The translations under genes were made by a program, and so were the position numbers. Positions 1 through 10,302 of a stretch of 64,000 nucleotides of DNA are shown piece by piece. This stretch comes from Talaromyces rugulosus. Lineage: Eukaryota > Ascomycota > Eurotiomycetes > Eurotiales > Trichocomaceae. Where the stretch lies: contig NC_049566.1 in assembly GCF_013368755.1 (NCBI RefSeq), positions 4,340,001-4,404,000 on the forward strand, written 5' to 3'. The notes beneath the pieces were generated by a model, which had not been told where the DNA came from, made no database searches, and worked only from the letters and a program-made list of their open reading frames with translations. Positions within the stretch are counted from its first letter, which is position 1, and the number at the start of each line of letters is the position of its first letter.

Positions 1-455
1 CACAATATGGCCGATATATTGACACCAAACAATGGGATAAATTCAGTGAAGTTGCACTACCTAACGCCAAACTTAGCTTTCACAACCGAGATGGATCGGT
101 CCTGAAGGCCGGGAAAAGACATCTCACCTTTTCCTCTTCTCAAGAATTTACAATGTTCTTCAGCAAGTTCTTCGCCAATGCGCAGTCACTTCATATTTTT
201 GGTCCCGGAGATCTAGAACAAACGGCGGATGATGAGGTGACCGCGATATGGGGAATGGAAGACCAGATTATACTAAAGGGTTCGGCAGGACTGGTAGAGA
301 TGAGAGGTGGAGGCTATTATTTTGAGACGTGGAAGAAAGTGGGTGACGACTGGTTTTTGGCGTCATTAGGCCTAGAGAGGACATATCAGAAAATCAGCTT
401 TCTGGGGAGGTTCATTATGTTTCTTGAAACATGTCTGGGGGTTTCATTTGTTTAA
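1..455 (+). CDS. SnoaL-like domain protein, 3' part only
   Basis: This is the C-terminal part of a gene that begins before the window. The frame is open from base 3, upstream of the first internal ATG at 153, and gives about 150 residues ending at a TAA at 453-455. It begins with a YGRYIDTKQWDKF segment and continues through an AGKRHLTF-like turn to GGYYFETWKK..DDWFLASLGLERTYQ. That order fits the SnoaL-like/NTF2-like fold of small fungal dehydratase- or cyclase-like proteins: helix with 'Y..yiD.k.Wd', then 'F....', then 'W....g.W.i..l.l.R'. The substrate cannot be inferred. The internal ATG at 153 is not the start, because conserved family sequence lies upstream of it. The start and any 5' introns are outside the window. 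Confidence 0.6.
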   Translation, partial: QYGRYIDTKQWDKFSEVALPNAKLSFHNRDGSVLKAGKRHLTFSSSQEFTMFFSKFFANAQSLHIFGPGDLEQTADDEVTAIWGMEDQIILKGSAGLVEMRGGGYYFETWKKVGDDWFLASLGLERTYQKISFLGRFIMFLETCLGVSFV

Positions 456-996
456 AGACGAAATTTACCCCATATGATATCCCAGTCTAAATGTTACAGC
501 AAAGAGTTCTTGAGGAAGACGTATGCAGGTAATCAAGTCTTGGGCTTATATTCGTTATTCAATCCCGCTTCCTTTAGAAGCATGCTGTCATTGCATTTAT
601 TCAACCTGACTCCTTCAGGGAATGCATGATGTATCATTACATTTTTGGGAATATCAGTTGCAAAAGGACCGGGTCATTCCCCCAATCATTCCAATAAAAC
701 AGCTGGGCAACCTGTATTAGGATATTATATTCAGTTTCAACATACATTCAACAATTTGCCGACATAGCCTGGTACATCAAAATCCCCAGGTTCTTGCAAC
801 ATAGCATACCTAGAAAGCACTAATTTTCAACTTTCAACCGAAAAGCTAAAAAATACCACGATAAAACGAGCACACTGTCTAATTTCGAAGTGTTATATCG
901 GAACAAATAAGGCAAAGGTGTCAAAATTTCATTCTAACTAACAACTACCCCTATGTAACTATAATGTCCATCATAATGGAACCTCAAAACCATATG
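456..996. other. Intergenic, convergent 3' flanks
   Basis: This 541 bp stretch lies between two convergent genes, the SnoaL-like gene and the gene at 997-2346. It is moderately AT-rich. I see no coding frame with recognisable content, no tRNA and no repeat. It presumably holds the two 3' untranslated regions. Confidence 0.5.
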
Positions 997-2346
997 CTAA
1001 TCATCCAGCTTCAGACTCGTTTCGATCCTGTCAGCAATATCGTCTGGTTCCGTATGACTGTAGTTTGCCGCGGTGTCTTTCTTAAACTGTGGTTGATCCC
1101 ATAAAAACAGTTCAATGGCTTCAGCTGCATCAAAAAATGCCTTACTGGTAACTCTTGGGTCTAGTGTCAAATTCTGTACATCTTGTACGGAAAGGCTGAT
1201 GACTTCAATTCCGTTCAAAATCAATTGTTTTATGTCTCTGCTCCTGAGCCATCCATTTCCCTTCCAGGACGCCGTAGTCAAGGATATGGTATATCTGGCC
1301 GCTTGTTTCAGTATCTTTGAGGGAATGCCATCCTGGCTACCCATGACTTGTAGAACAAGGGATGCGTTATTCAATTGTTCACTAAGAGCGCTTTCTAGGA
1401 GCCCATTATAGGTCTCCGAATTAGAACCCGCTATGTCTGAAATTTCTTCTCGGATTTTATCTATGATTAGACCATAGTGATCCGCATAGTCAGAGAGAAA
1501 GTATAGTCCACTCTCCTTGGGCAATTCCGAGCATTTAACCCGTAAATAGCGCATCCATTCCTCTTCCTTCCAGTCACCTCTGAGGATACCACACGTTTCC
1601 GACACAATAAGCAAGAGGAGTTGAATCAGACAACTCTGATGTGGATTGTATCTGATTGCGTGGCTGGGATGGAACCCATTAACCCGTCGAATCCGGACAT
1701 TGCTCTTATTTTCATCGTGAATTTTAGCATGTGCGTATTTGTCAAATATTTTTCCGATCCCAATACTCTCCAATTGCCATGCGTCCCCTTTGCACTGCTT
1801 CTGTGCATCGAAATCATCCTGGAACATTTCCAGCTTCTTTAGCCAAATTTTTCCGGCACAAAGGAGCACATCGGGCTTCTTATCAGAAAATACTTCAGTT
1901 GATGTCTGGAAACCATTTCTGAGCATCTTAGCATCCATTTCTTCCATATCACCCTCGGTTGTATAGGGGAGAAGATCAATCACAGATATATCAGAAATAA
2001 TATCTAGTGTACCGCAGGACACGACAGCGAAAAGATCCCCTAGAGCTGAAAGGGTAGGAGAACTGTCGACTACAGCGTTGACACCATCTCCGAAGGGGTG
2101 ATAATCCGACGGCTGCTGCAACGCTATCGCGATTCCCCCTGTAGTATTGGGCCCGGCCAACTGCCTTGTCACCTGTATTTCATCTTTTTGTTTTTTAAGG
2201 GTAAGTCCTTGAATTCCGATTCTAGAGACATGCCCGCCGCGAGGTGCGCTGGAAGGAACTGAGGCAACAGGCTGAAAAAGTCGTCTAATTCGATGATCGA
2301 TGGCGACACCAAGGCACGATGTTTCCGGTATCACTTCAGAAGTCAT
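997..2346 (-). CDS. Hypothetical protein, weakly uracil-DNA-glycosylase-like
   Basis: Single uninterrupted frame of 449 residues, ATG at 2344-2346 and TAG at 997-999. There is no signal peptide or clear membrane segment. Residues about 90-260 have a pattern reminiscent of the uracil-DNA glycosylase superfamily fold: 'ISVIDLLPYTTEG', then 'PDVLLCAGK', then 'VNGFHPSHAIRYNP', the last resembling the late H-P-S type motif. The canonical early GxDPY-type motif is not obvious, so enzymatic activity is uncertain. The C-terminal 180 residues look helical and resemble nothing I know. The family guess is inference from short motifs; a plain hypothetical protein is equally defensible. Confidence 0.55.
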   Translation of the reverse strand: MTSEVIPETSCLGVAIDHRIRRLFQPVASVPSSAPRGGHVSRIGIQGLTLKKQKDEIQVTRQLAGPNTTGGIAIALQQPSDYHPFGDGVNAVVDSSPTLSALGDLFAVVSCGTLDIISDISVIDLLPYTTEGDMEEMDAKMLRNGFQTSTEVFSDKKPDVLLCAGKIWLKKLEMFQDDFDAQKQCKGDAWQLESIGIGKIFDKYAHAKIHDENKSNVRIRRVNGFHPSHAIRYNPHQSCLIQLLLLIVSETCGILRGDWKEEEWMRYLRVKCSELPKESGLYFLSDYADHYGLIIDKIREEISDIAGSNSETYNGLLESALSEQLNNASLVLQVMGSQDGIPSKILKQAARYTISLTTASWKGNGWLRSRDIKQLILNGIEVISLSVQDVQNLTLDPRVTSKAFFDAAEAIELFLWDQPQFKKDTAANYSHTEPDDIADRIETSLKLDD

Positions 2347-3620
2347 CTCTGATTTTTGCTTCCTTAGTGCACGAGAAATCTCAAAGATTGTACAGATGTG
2401 TCTTTTCTCGATTGAATCGGGTAGAAGAGGTATTTAAAAGCTGTCTTGGTGCAATTGCTGCCTGAAACTCACAGCCTTGTCTGATGGCTTGCTATTGAGT
2501 CTGGGGGCTTGCACGTGACTCTTTTCCATATCTTTTGCCAATCATACCCTTGAGTTGTTTAGTTAATGCAGTAAATGACTAATAACTGCTTATCACCATT
2601 CATCTAGTACTGTTGAGGGGTATTGTCTCTCTCGCCGTAGTTGAGTATGACGGCGCCATTTATTTGCTTCAAGTGTTTTACTCTCTCTGTCACCTCATTT
2701 CTTTCTACGAAAAGCAATTATCTAATATTTCCCTTAAAAACTAGTCTTGCAGTAATGCATAGACACTTCTAATAACTGGAATATACTTGAAAACAATCAA
2801 TACGATAATCATAGCTGTCAAATATTTTCTTATTAGTATCGCTATATTAATGTTCATAATTAATAGAATACATAATATAATTCAAATATACTGTTGAAGC
2901 CTAACAAGTTGAATTATGTTAAATTAAGTAATGCTAAATAATTAAAGAAGTGAGATTGATGGCTTTAGTAGAGAAGTATTAAATAGCATCCGCTTACTTT
3001 ATATCATGTAGGGTACTTAGCTCTTTGTAGATAACATTGAATATAAAAGACTTTTTGCTAGGTAGAATAATATATGTATGAGATAAGTTGTAATAATAAT
3101 AGATATGTTTTGCTAACCCCGATTCTGTAATATGCAATTAAAAAGAGCCATATAAACAGCTGAACGCAAGATGCTTCTTTTGGCTCATGTGGCTCATGTG
3201 TATTCTACTGTTCCTCAGAGCGGCAAGCCGCACAAACTAGATTGGGATAGGCAATCTCCACCTTGCACGGTATTATATATGTAGCAATGTGCGTTTCAAA
3301 TAAACACCCGTCCACAACACCAGTTGCTTTCAAAATTACATCCCATCAGAGCTCTCTTTGGTCTTCATATCAGAAACCAGATCCCAATTGTTCGCTTACA
3401 TCGTTTCCTCTTGAGGAAAGAGTATACTTCACAAATAGGAACAGGCCGGAGATCTGCACTGAAGATAGAATATTGTGTTCATCATTTGGGAACAACAAAC
3501 AGATAGTGCTTCTAAGGCTACTGCATAGAAAAAGAATTACAGGCTATTGCATGAAAACCCCCAATGCTTATAGTTGGGAGAAATGTCAAAACGAAATCCT
3601 ACAGTTCGGCGCAATGTTTC
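2347..3620. other. AT-rich intergenic region
   Basis: This stretch of 1274 bp contains a strongly AT-rich core at about 2700-3160 with many TTA/TAA runs. It could be a remnant of repeat-induced point mutation, but no transposase-like frame is visible. A CACGTG box lies near 2514, upstream of the gene on the minus strand. The frame at 3263-3643 has no recognisable content and I do not call it. Confidence 0.4.
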
Positions 3621-5291
3621 CTATCCCAAGGGGTCACCTTTAGCTCTTGCTTTTAACCGTGCGATAGCGTCATCGACAACATGTTTTGGCAAGTTTGGAA
3701 TGTAATCGCCACCATCTGCCGGTGACTCATCGTCAACAGAGACGTCTGCATTTGCGGTGTCATCTGGTGTGGTCACTGCTGCCGGGTCGAGTTTGTCGCC
3801 CGGTAGCCTTACAAACTTTACCTTCATAGGACCTCGGCCAAGACCAGGCCAGATATCTGACGGCAGGTAGTCGCCCTGCTCTACTCTAAAGGCCTCGCGA
3901 GCATTGACGTCTTCGTCGTGGAGTTGGTCAAGTTTAGCTCGTGTTTCTCGCAAAACTCGTTCGACACCTTGACGCATGTGCTTGCGGCGAGATACTTCGA
4001 GGATAAGGCCATCGTAAGCATCTAAGAAGCCGGCGTAGAGGGTGCGAAGATCGGAAATATCTGCCATTCCCGACCGTATCCGCTCGTGCTCTTCGTTCCA
4101 TGTCTGAGTGAAGCTGTGCGCCTGGGCAATGAACTCTGGTAAGCGGGTTGAAGCAAGGCTTGACAAATGCACGAATACATCATATGTGGCATGGCCGATA
4201 GCAATAACAGCATCCCGATGTCCGATGACGCTTTCTAGCGTAGCTTCCATGTCATTAATACGCTCTTGAATCTCCAAGACTACGTCTTCGGCTTCGGCAG
4301 CATCCTTGATGAGAACACCTAGCATCTCCTGATAGTCGGACTCTGTCATGGGGTCCACCGAGTCGTGGGCGGCATTGTCTACACCTTGGGTTTCCTTTCC
4401 GAGAGATACATTTAAGCCCTCTGGCATGTCGCCGGTAATCGAACGGGCAGCGGCCCCACCACCCTCGGTGTGTTTAACAGCAGTTACGCATCTATCAAAA
4501 TGATGGACTAGAGATTCGAGCAAATCGGCCATTTCTTGCGCGTGAGATTCTAGTGATCGGAGCATCGCCGGTATAGCAGTGGGTGATGCGAGTGCCGGAT
4601 TAGATGAACCTGACGAGGATCCTGATAATGAGGAGCGTGAGGAAACCATCTCCATTGCAGTTCGGTATTTCCCTAGCGCTTGTTGAAGCGACTGTAGTTC
4701 TTGATCAAAAGCTGAACTGGACGAATCAAGCTGTGCCTGGGCTTCATTGATTCTGTCAATGGACGATTTTAGACCATTTTGTAACTCCTCAACCCCACGC
4801 TCATCGAGAAAGTCATGGAGACTCTTTTCCTCTTCGCCTCCAGGGCGGAAGGAGGGGTGAACCACGGTCTGCTGTAGCTTATTCAGCGTGTGCCTTAATC
4901 GTTCGTCGGCATGATCAAGGTCTTGCAACACGTTGGAGAATTCGTCGCGTCCTCGTTGCGATATATTCTCAATCTCAGTGCGAACATTATATAATAAACG
5001 AATTTGATTTTTTTCGCCGCGTCGTAGAAAGCCGGTTCTTGCAGATACCACTACACTTTCCTCGAGTGCCGACCGAGCACTGTTTACAATTTCGTTTGCT
5101 CGGGAGACATGGTATATTGATGACAGCGACTTCTTTGCAGCTACCAGATAGGCAATCAATGTATCCAAATGTGATTTTGGCTCCTCAGCCAATGAATGGG
5201 CGCTTCGTCCAATATCCTTTGCAGAATTTGATTCCCTCAGTGACGGCGATCTTGACGGTGATGATTTCCCCGGGGACCGTAATTGCGACAT
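3621..5291 (-). CDS. atg17: Autophagy-related protein 17 (Atg17)
   Basis: Single-exon gene of 556 residues with ATG at 5289-5291. The protein is almost entirely helical and coiled coil. It contains the run typical of fungal Atg17: an N-terminal LDTLIAYLVAAKKSLSSI helix, then TGFLRRGEKNQIRLL, then a long central coiled coil, then 'RRKHMRQGVERVLRETRAKL' and 'FRVEQGDYLPSDIWPGLGR' near the C terminus. In fungi Atg17 is the crescent-shaped scaffold of the Atg1 kinase complex (with Atg13, Atg29 and Atg31) at the pre-autophagosomal site. A low-complexity Ser/Gly stretch near residues 215-240 is unremarkable. The gene is divergent from sconB and shares a roughly 1 kb promoter region. Length and content match the family, so I am confident. 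Confidence 0.93.
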   Translation of the reverse strand: MSQLRSPGKSSPSRSPSLRESNSAKDIGRSAHSLAEEPKSHLDTLIAYLVAAKKSLSSIYHVSRANEIVNSARSALEESVVVSARTGFLRRGEKNQIRLLYNVRTEIENISQRGRDEFSNVLQDLDHADERLRHTLNKLQQTVVHPSFRPGGEEEKSLHDFLDERGVEELQNGLKSSIDRINEAQAQLDSSSSAFDQELQSLQQALGKYRTAMEMVSSRSSLSGSSSGSSNPALASPTAIPAMLRSLESHAQEMADLLESLVHHFDRCVTAVKHTEGGGAAARSITGDMPEGLNVSLGKETQGVDNAAHDSVDPMTESDYQEMLGVLIKDAAEAEDVVLEIQERINDMEATLESVIGHRDAVIAIGHATYDVFVHLSSLASTRLPEFIAQAHSFTQTWNEEHERIRSGMADISDLRTLYAGFLDAYDGLILEVSRRKHMRQGVERVLRETRAKLDQLHDEDVNAREAFRVEQGDYLPSDIWPGLGRGPMKVKFVRLPGDKLDPAAVTTPDDTANADVSVDDESPADGGDYIPNLPKHVVDDAIARLKARAKGDPLG

Positions 5292-6306
5292 CGCGCGGTA
5301 CGTGTCGCCTACGTATAGCCAGGTATGATATCGATAGTCCTTATCTTCAATAAATGCCGCACCCGCTGGGACGGGTCGGGGGTGGTCGGAGCTCGCGTAA
5401 TAGGGTCCTTCCTTTCCCTGCTCGTCAGCGTGAGACGGCCAGGGTGATGCGCCTGTTGAAGGCGTAGGCTTGACTTCCGCCTGGATCCGGTGATACAGGC
5501 TAAACGGTATGAATGGCGGGACAGAGTGTTAACACGTTGGTGGTCGTTTCGATGGAATGTGGACAGCAGCAAGGACGCGGTGTCGTCTCGCGTCAGATCA
5601 GGCGTCTAGAAGTGGGCGACGGAGCTGGGGGCAGGAACTCGCAATCTCGGTTTCATAATAGCTAATTTATTGCGTTGCTGTCGCCGATCATTCCAGCAAA
5701 TGGGACGGTGGGTTCAGCACAGCAGATCCGGGGGAGAGTAGTGAAGGCTAGAAGAAGCTGGCTGGTTGTTGTTGGACTCGGGCGGTGAGAACGGGTGGAT
5801 CCTGCTCGCGGGAGGGCTAGCCAATCCGGGGGGAACCGCGGCACCGGCAACGCTAGCCCAAAAGCAGGCTAGTCTGAGCAGAAATTGCGTGATCCGCGCG
5901 TGACATCGCGCTAAGCGGGCCCGATGGCGGCAGATTAGCGCCAGAGCACGTGATGGCGTCACCGCTCCGATCGCAATCACGCCAGCGCGGCGGCGACATT
6001 GCGATCAAATAATCACCGCTCGTTTTTGCGTCTTTGATTTCCAATTTCTCAGCCTACTTGCGGAATCCCTTGAGCCGCCTCTCACCGCCACTGCTGCCCC
6101 TTATATGAAATCGGCCCTGCTGCTTATCTCGACAGTCGAGCAGTGTGGCAAAACGTTTCTGAGGACCTCCCGGGCCTGAATGAGAATCACCTCGCCTCGC
6201 CACACCCCGCCGCTTAGATATTGAATTTCACCAGCGCAGCGACAGCTTCATAATTTCTCATCGCGGCTACTTCACTCGACCATTTCCAGTGCTTTTCTCG
6301 TTCGGT
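5292..6306. promoter_or_regulatory. Divergent promoter region of atg17 and sconB
   Basis: About 1 kb between two divergent starts, GC-richer than most intergenic DNA here. At 5947-5962 it contains CACGTG immediately followed by ATGGCGTCAC. The first is the core of the Cbf1/Met4-type site (TCACGTG on the other strand). The second matches nine of ten positions of the Neurospora CYS3/Aspergillus MetR consensus ATGRYRYCAT. The composite lies about 345 bp upstream of the sconB start. A role in sulfur regulation of sconB is inferred. Confidence 0.5.
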
Positions 6307-8401
6307 ATGCGCACCGAGGAACAGAAGTCGCCAAATGACAACAGCATCATGACCAACGAAATCACCCGCAAGCGTCGGCGGTCGGACGATTATGGCTCAA
6401 CCACGTACACATCAGGACGATCGATTTTCAATAATGCCTCCAATTACCCTATCTCGACGGAAGAACATGCCGAACCAGAAAGACCTGCAACAAAGGCGAA
6501 ACTAGCAGACGAGAATGTTGCGCCTTTTCTGGCCCGACATATACCTACTCAGTATGCCCCTTTGGGAACAGATTCCAGGTCTCTGAAGGGCCCGCCACCA
6601 CCTAGTCTGAACTCAAGGTATTGTTACCGGCACCGACCCGACCTCAAATGTCGCCGACAGGCCGGCGAGCCGTCAATGGACCAGATGCAACAAGTATGTA
6701 TAGCATGAGATGAAACTCAAGGAGAGGCACACTGACAAATAACAGGAACTCCAAACCCTCCCACAAAGTGATCAGCAAGGCATCGCACACGTCTGGTCAT
6801 TATTCTCAGCAGCCCCGGCAAAACAACGTATGCTCATGTTACAAGGCATCCTCGCTCAATGCTGCTTCCCGCAGTTGTCCTTCATCTCCGCCAGCGTACG
6901 AGAGCTGATCCGAATTGACTTTATCACGGCCCTACCTCCGGAAATCTCCTTCAGCATTTTGTCATATCTCGATACCGCCTCTCTGTGCCGCGCCGCTCAA
7001 GTATCTCGCGGTTGGAGGGCTCTAGCCGACGATGATGTCGTATGGCATCGTATGTGCGAACAGCATATTCATCGCAAGTGCAAGAAATGTGGCTGGGGAT
7101 TGCCGCTGCTGGAACGTAAGCGACTGCGTGCCTCGAAGGCACAGATCGAGGAACGTGCTCTCACTTGGGATGCCTCTTCCGAATCTGCACCTGGGGACTC
7201 TGCCCAGAACGTTACAACGCCAGAAGATAATACTATGGAAGCAAAACCGGAAATCGAAGAGGTAGACAATTCACCCACCCAGGTCGTGAAACCGCAGTGT
7301 GCCAAAGTTTCATCATGCCGCGCCGACGATAGTGAATACTACAAGACCAAGTTCAGACCGTGGAAGGACGTCTATAAAGATCGCTTCAAAGTCGGTACAA
7401 ATTGGAAATATGGTCGTTGTTCTGTCAAGATGTTCAAAGGACACACCAATGGCGTGATGTGCTTACAATTTGAAGACAACATCCTTGCAACTGGCTCTTA
7501 TGATACGACAATTAAAATCTGGGATATTGAGACTGGCGAGGAATTACGAACTCTCACTGGTCACACGTCTGGCATTCGCTGCCTGCAGTTTGACGACACC
7601 AAACTCATCAGCGGTAGCTTGGATCGCAGCTTGAAAGTTTGGAACTGGAGGACTGGGGAGTGTATATCCACATACACGGGCCATCTTGGCGGTGTTATCG
7701 GCCTTCACTTTGATGGTAGTATCCTTGCATCTGGATCTGTCGACACTACGGTTAAAATCTGGAATTTCGAGGACAAGTCCACGTTCCTGTTGCGTGGACA
7801 CTCGGATTGGGTCAATGCAGTCCGGGTTGACACAGTATCTCGGACGGTCTTCTCGGCTTCGGATGACTGTACCGTCAAACTCTGGGACCTTGACTCCAAG
7901 AACTGCATTCAGACATTCCATGGCCATGTGGGTCAGGTGCAGCAAGTCATCCCACTTCCGCGAGAGTTTGAATTGGAAGAGGAGCACCCGGATAGTGACG
8001 ACGATAGTGGCGCTTCGGACAACGGCGAGGAACCCACCGACAGACATGGCTCTCTTGCCTCGACTGCTTCATTCTTCGAAGGAGATCGTCCCGCGCCACC
8101 AAAGTACATTGTTACCAGCGGCCTTGACCTGACTATTCGCTTGTGGGAAACAACCACAGGTCGATGCTTGCGCACATATTTCGGACACCTGGAAGGTGTT
8201 TGGGCCTTGTCTGCCGACACACTACGCATCGTATCTGGAGCGGAGGACCGTATGGTCAAGATCTGGGACCCACGAACCGGAAAATGCGAGCGTACTTTTA
8301 CCGGCCATTCCGGACCTGTTACCTGCATTGGTCTCGGTGACAGCTGTTTCGTCACTGGAAGCGAAGACTGCGACGTGCGCATGTACAGCTTTAAGAGCTG
8401 A
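6307..8401 (+). CDS. sconB: Sulfur controller F-box/WD40 protein SconB (Met30/SCON-2 family)
   Basis: Two exons, 6307-6693 and 6746-8401, joined across a 52 bp intron (GTATGT...AACAG), give 680 residues. The ATG at 6307 is used because the further upstream start is not ATG. A Met30-type N-terminal block ([30 protein letters not shown]) precedes an F-box at about residues 195-240 ([19 protein letters not shown]) with the adjoining CKKCGWGLP segment. Seven WD40 repeats follow ([11 protein letters not shown] through [11 protein letters not shown]), with an acidic insert between repeats. SconB is the substrate receptor of the SCF ubiquitin ligase that removes the MetR/CYS3 activator when sulfur is plentiful. 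Length (about 680 residues) and order match the family. A possible sulfur-responsive element lies upstream. Confidence 0.95.
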
Positions 8402-9028
8402 GTCCAGACACGACAATGGACTTGTCAACTTGTACGATGTTGTAGCTTTTTTCTCGATTAGTCCTTATACCCTATTTGCATAGCTGGCGTTTATTATATG
8501 CTTTGGTTTTGATGGCAAACCCTTCGGCTAGTTCTGTTCAATGTCTAAAATGTCGATTATGGAAAACGAAGCATATTTTAGTGGGATGGGTAATTTGTTA
8601 TTTCTTGCAGTGTGTATTGGTTAGGATAGGCGTTGGAACTGGAGTTGTTGAATATTATGGATAGTGATATATATCAATTGATGTATTAATATGTATGATT
8701 GTCATTCGTAGACAATAAATTATTAGTGCATCACTCGATGAATTAACCCATGATATATTCAATAACATTGTTTGAACCAACGGTACATCAATTAATGTAG
8801 CACCAAGAAAATGTTAACACGACTGCCAAAAACGACGATTTATATCACGTGGTTTTCTCAACCCTACTGTAGGACAGTGCTTTCCTAAACTCGGTTGATA
8901 GTTTACACTCTATTCAAAGGGCTTATTAAAAAAAAAAAAAAACCATAACCGAATTCTCAATAAGTCTAGAGGTGATTCAAGATGCTGGCAAAAGCAGAAA
9001 TCCACCAACGTCAGCATGCCACAAGAAA
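8402..9028. other. Intergenic, 3' flanks
   Basis: This AT-rich stretch of 627 bp lies between the convergent sconB and the oxidoreductase gene. It includes a CACGTG near 8847 and a poly-A tract near 8930-8942. No gene is seen. Confidence 0.4.
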
Positions 9029-10302
9029 CTAAAAGTTGACAACAATCTTTTTAGCCGACACACCCTCCTTGAGAACGTCGACAGCATGCTGAATATCATG
9101 CAGGCCTTTGCCAACAACTTCCGGGTTCGGTTTTGTCTTGAGACGCCCATTCTCAAGCGCCTTTGGGACAAAGTCGTTCCAAATTGCCTTGGCTACATGC
9201 TTATGTGGGTCTTGGGCAACAGTAACAGCGATTACTAGTAGAAAAGGGAAAAAAAAGATATTAGCGATGTTGAGAGGCTAGATCGGGTAAGAAAAGGCTT
9301 ACCAAATTTTGGACCTGGCTGCTCTGTCGGCCTATCGTACGGCGAAGTTGTGACAACCTTGACGTTCGACTCTAATTTAGCCAAGATGGCACGCACTGCA
9401 TCGAATGTCGACGTTTCGGAGATGGCATCAAAAACACCAGCGAAATCCGTGCCGGAAATGGCGTTGACGACATCCTCGATGACGGAAGGCGACTTGTAGT
9501 CATACACCTCGCTCACGCCAAGCGACTTGACCAATTCAAAGTTCTTAGATGACGCAGTCGAAATCACCGTCAAGCCAGCAGCAACAGCAAGCTGGATTGC
9601 CGTCGCGCCAACAGAAGACGCGCCGCCCCAGACCAACACGGTTTTCCCAGTCGGTTTGGGCTCCTCGGCCGATGGCAAAGGGAAATTGAGCGCGTCTTCT
9701 TGAAAAAGACCGGCTGCAGAGGTGGCTAGTGCGATGGGGAGTACGGCAGCCTGTTCAAAGGCTACAGAATCCGGGATTTCGGCTGTCAAAATCTCCTTGG
9801 CTAGGACATACAGCTGGAAAGACGAGTGAGCGGGATTACCCGTTCCCAGGCCGTCGAGGTATCTTTTTAAAGCGTTTTAGACGGTATTATTTTGCCTATA
9901 AAATGAGTTGGGGAGCATACGCGAGGACTCTTTGTCCCTTGGAAAAACGTGTGACCTCTGGGCCGACTTCGACCACGACACCGGCTACATCTTCGCCCAG
10001 GATAAACGGATACTTCAAAAAGCCTTGGTCCCTGGCTCTATAGTGAACACGGGGAGGTTAGATTGTTATAGTAGTTAAAAAGCCGACCAGGACGTACTGG
10101 ATCTGCCAATCAACAGGGTTCTACGCAAAGCGATCAGTCAAATATCCGTGAGAAATCAGTGATAATATCCTACAATAGCAGTAGCAGCGCTTTTTATAAC
10201 GAGCTCGCCTAGTCCTGGAGACGGATAGGGAGCATCTTGGATGTCGAATGGCTTTTTATTGGGGGCCGTGATCCAGGCGGCCTGGTTTTGGGGTTGGGCC
10301 AT
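9029..10302 (-). CDS. MDR-family zinc-binding-dehydrogenase-like oxidoreductase
   Basis: Five exons: 10174-10302, 10098-10120, 9921-10037, 9303-9862 and 9029-9234 (minus strand), all with GT-AG introns of 53-69 bp and consistent phase, give 344 residues. The start MAQPQNQAAW is the first in-frame ATG; the longer upstream frame begins with a non-ATG codon. Features in order: N-terminal GroES-like fold with 'NPVDWQIQ' encoded partly by a 23 bp exon; 'YPFILGEDVAGVVVEVG'; the nucleotide-binding 'VLVWGGASSVGATAIQLA'; and 'VYDYKSP'. The structural-zinc cysteines of classical ADHs are absent. It resembles fungal trans-enoyl-reductase/ToxD-like and quinone-oxidoreductase-like proteins. The substrate is unknown and there is no PKS/NRPS partner in the window, so a stand-alone reductase is the cautious reading. 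Confidence 0.85.

Noticed and set aside
3263..3643. 126-residue plus-strand frame
   Set aside because: It overlaps the 3' end of atg17, lacks motifs, and has poor composition for a protein.
7544..8382. Long minus-strand frames inside sconB
   Set aside because: They are shadows of the WD40 repeats, which produce periodic antisense open frames.
9029..10302. Trans-enoyl reductase of a polyketide cluster
   Set aside because: The family resemblance exists, but no PKS or NRPS is in the window and the neighbours are housekeeping genes, so no cluster role is claimed.
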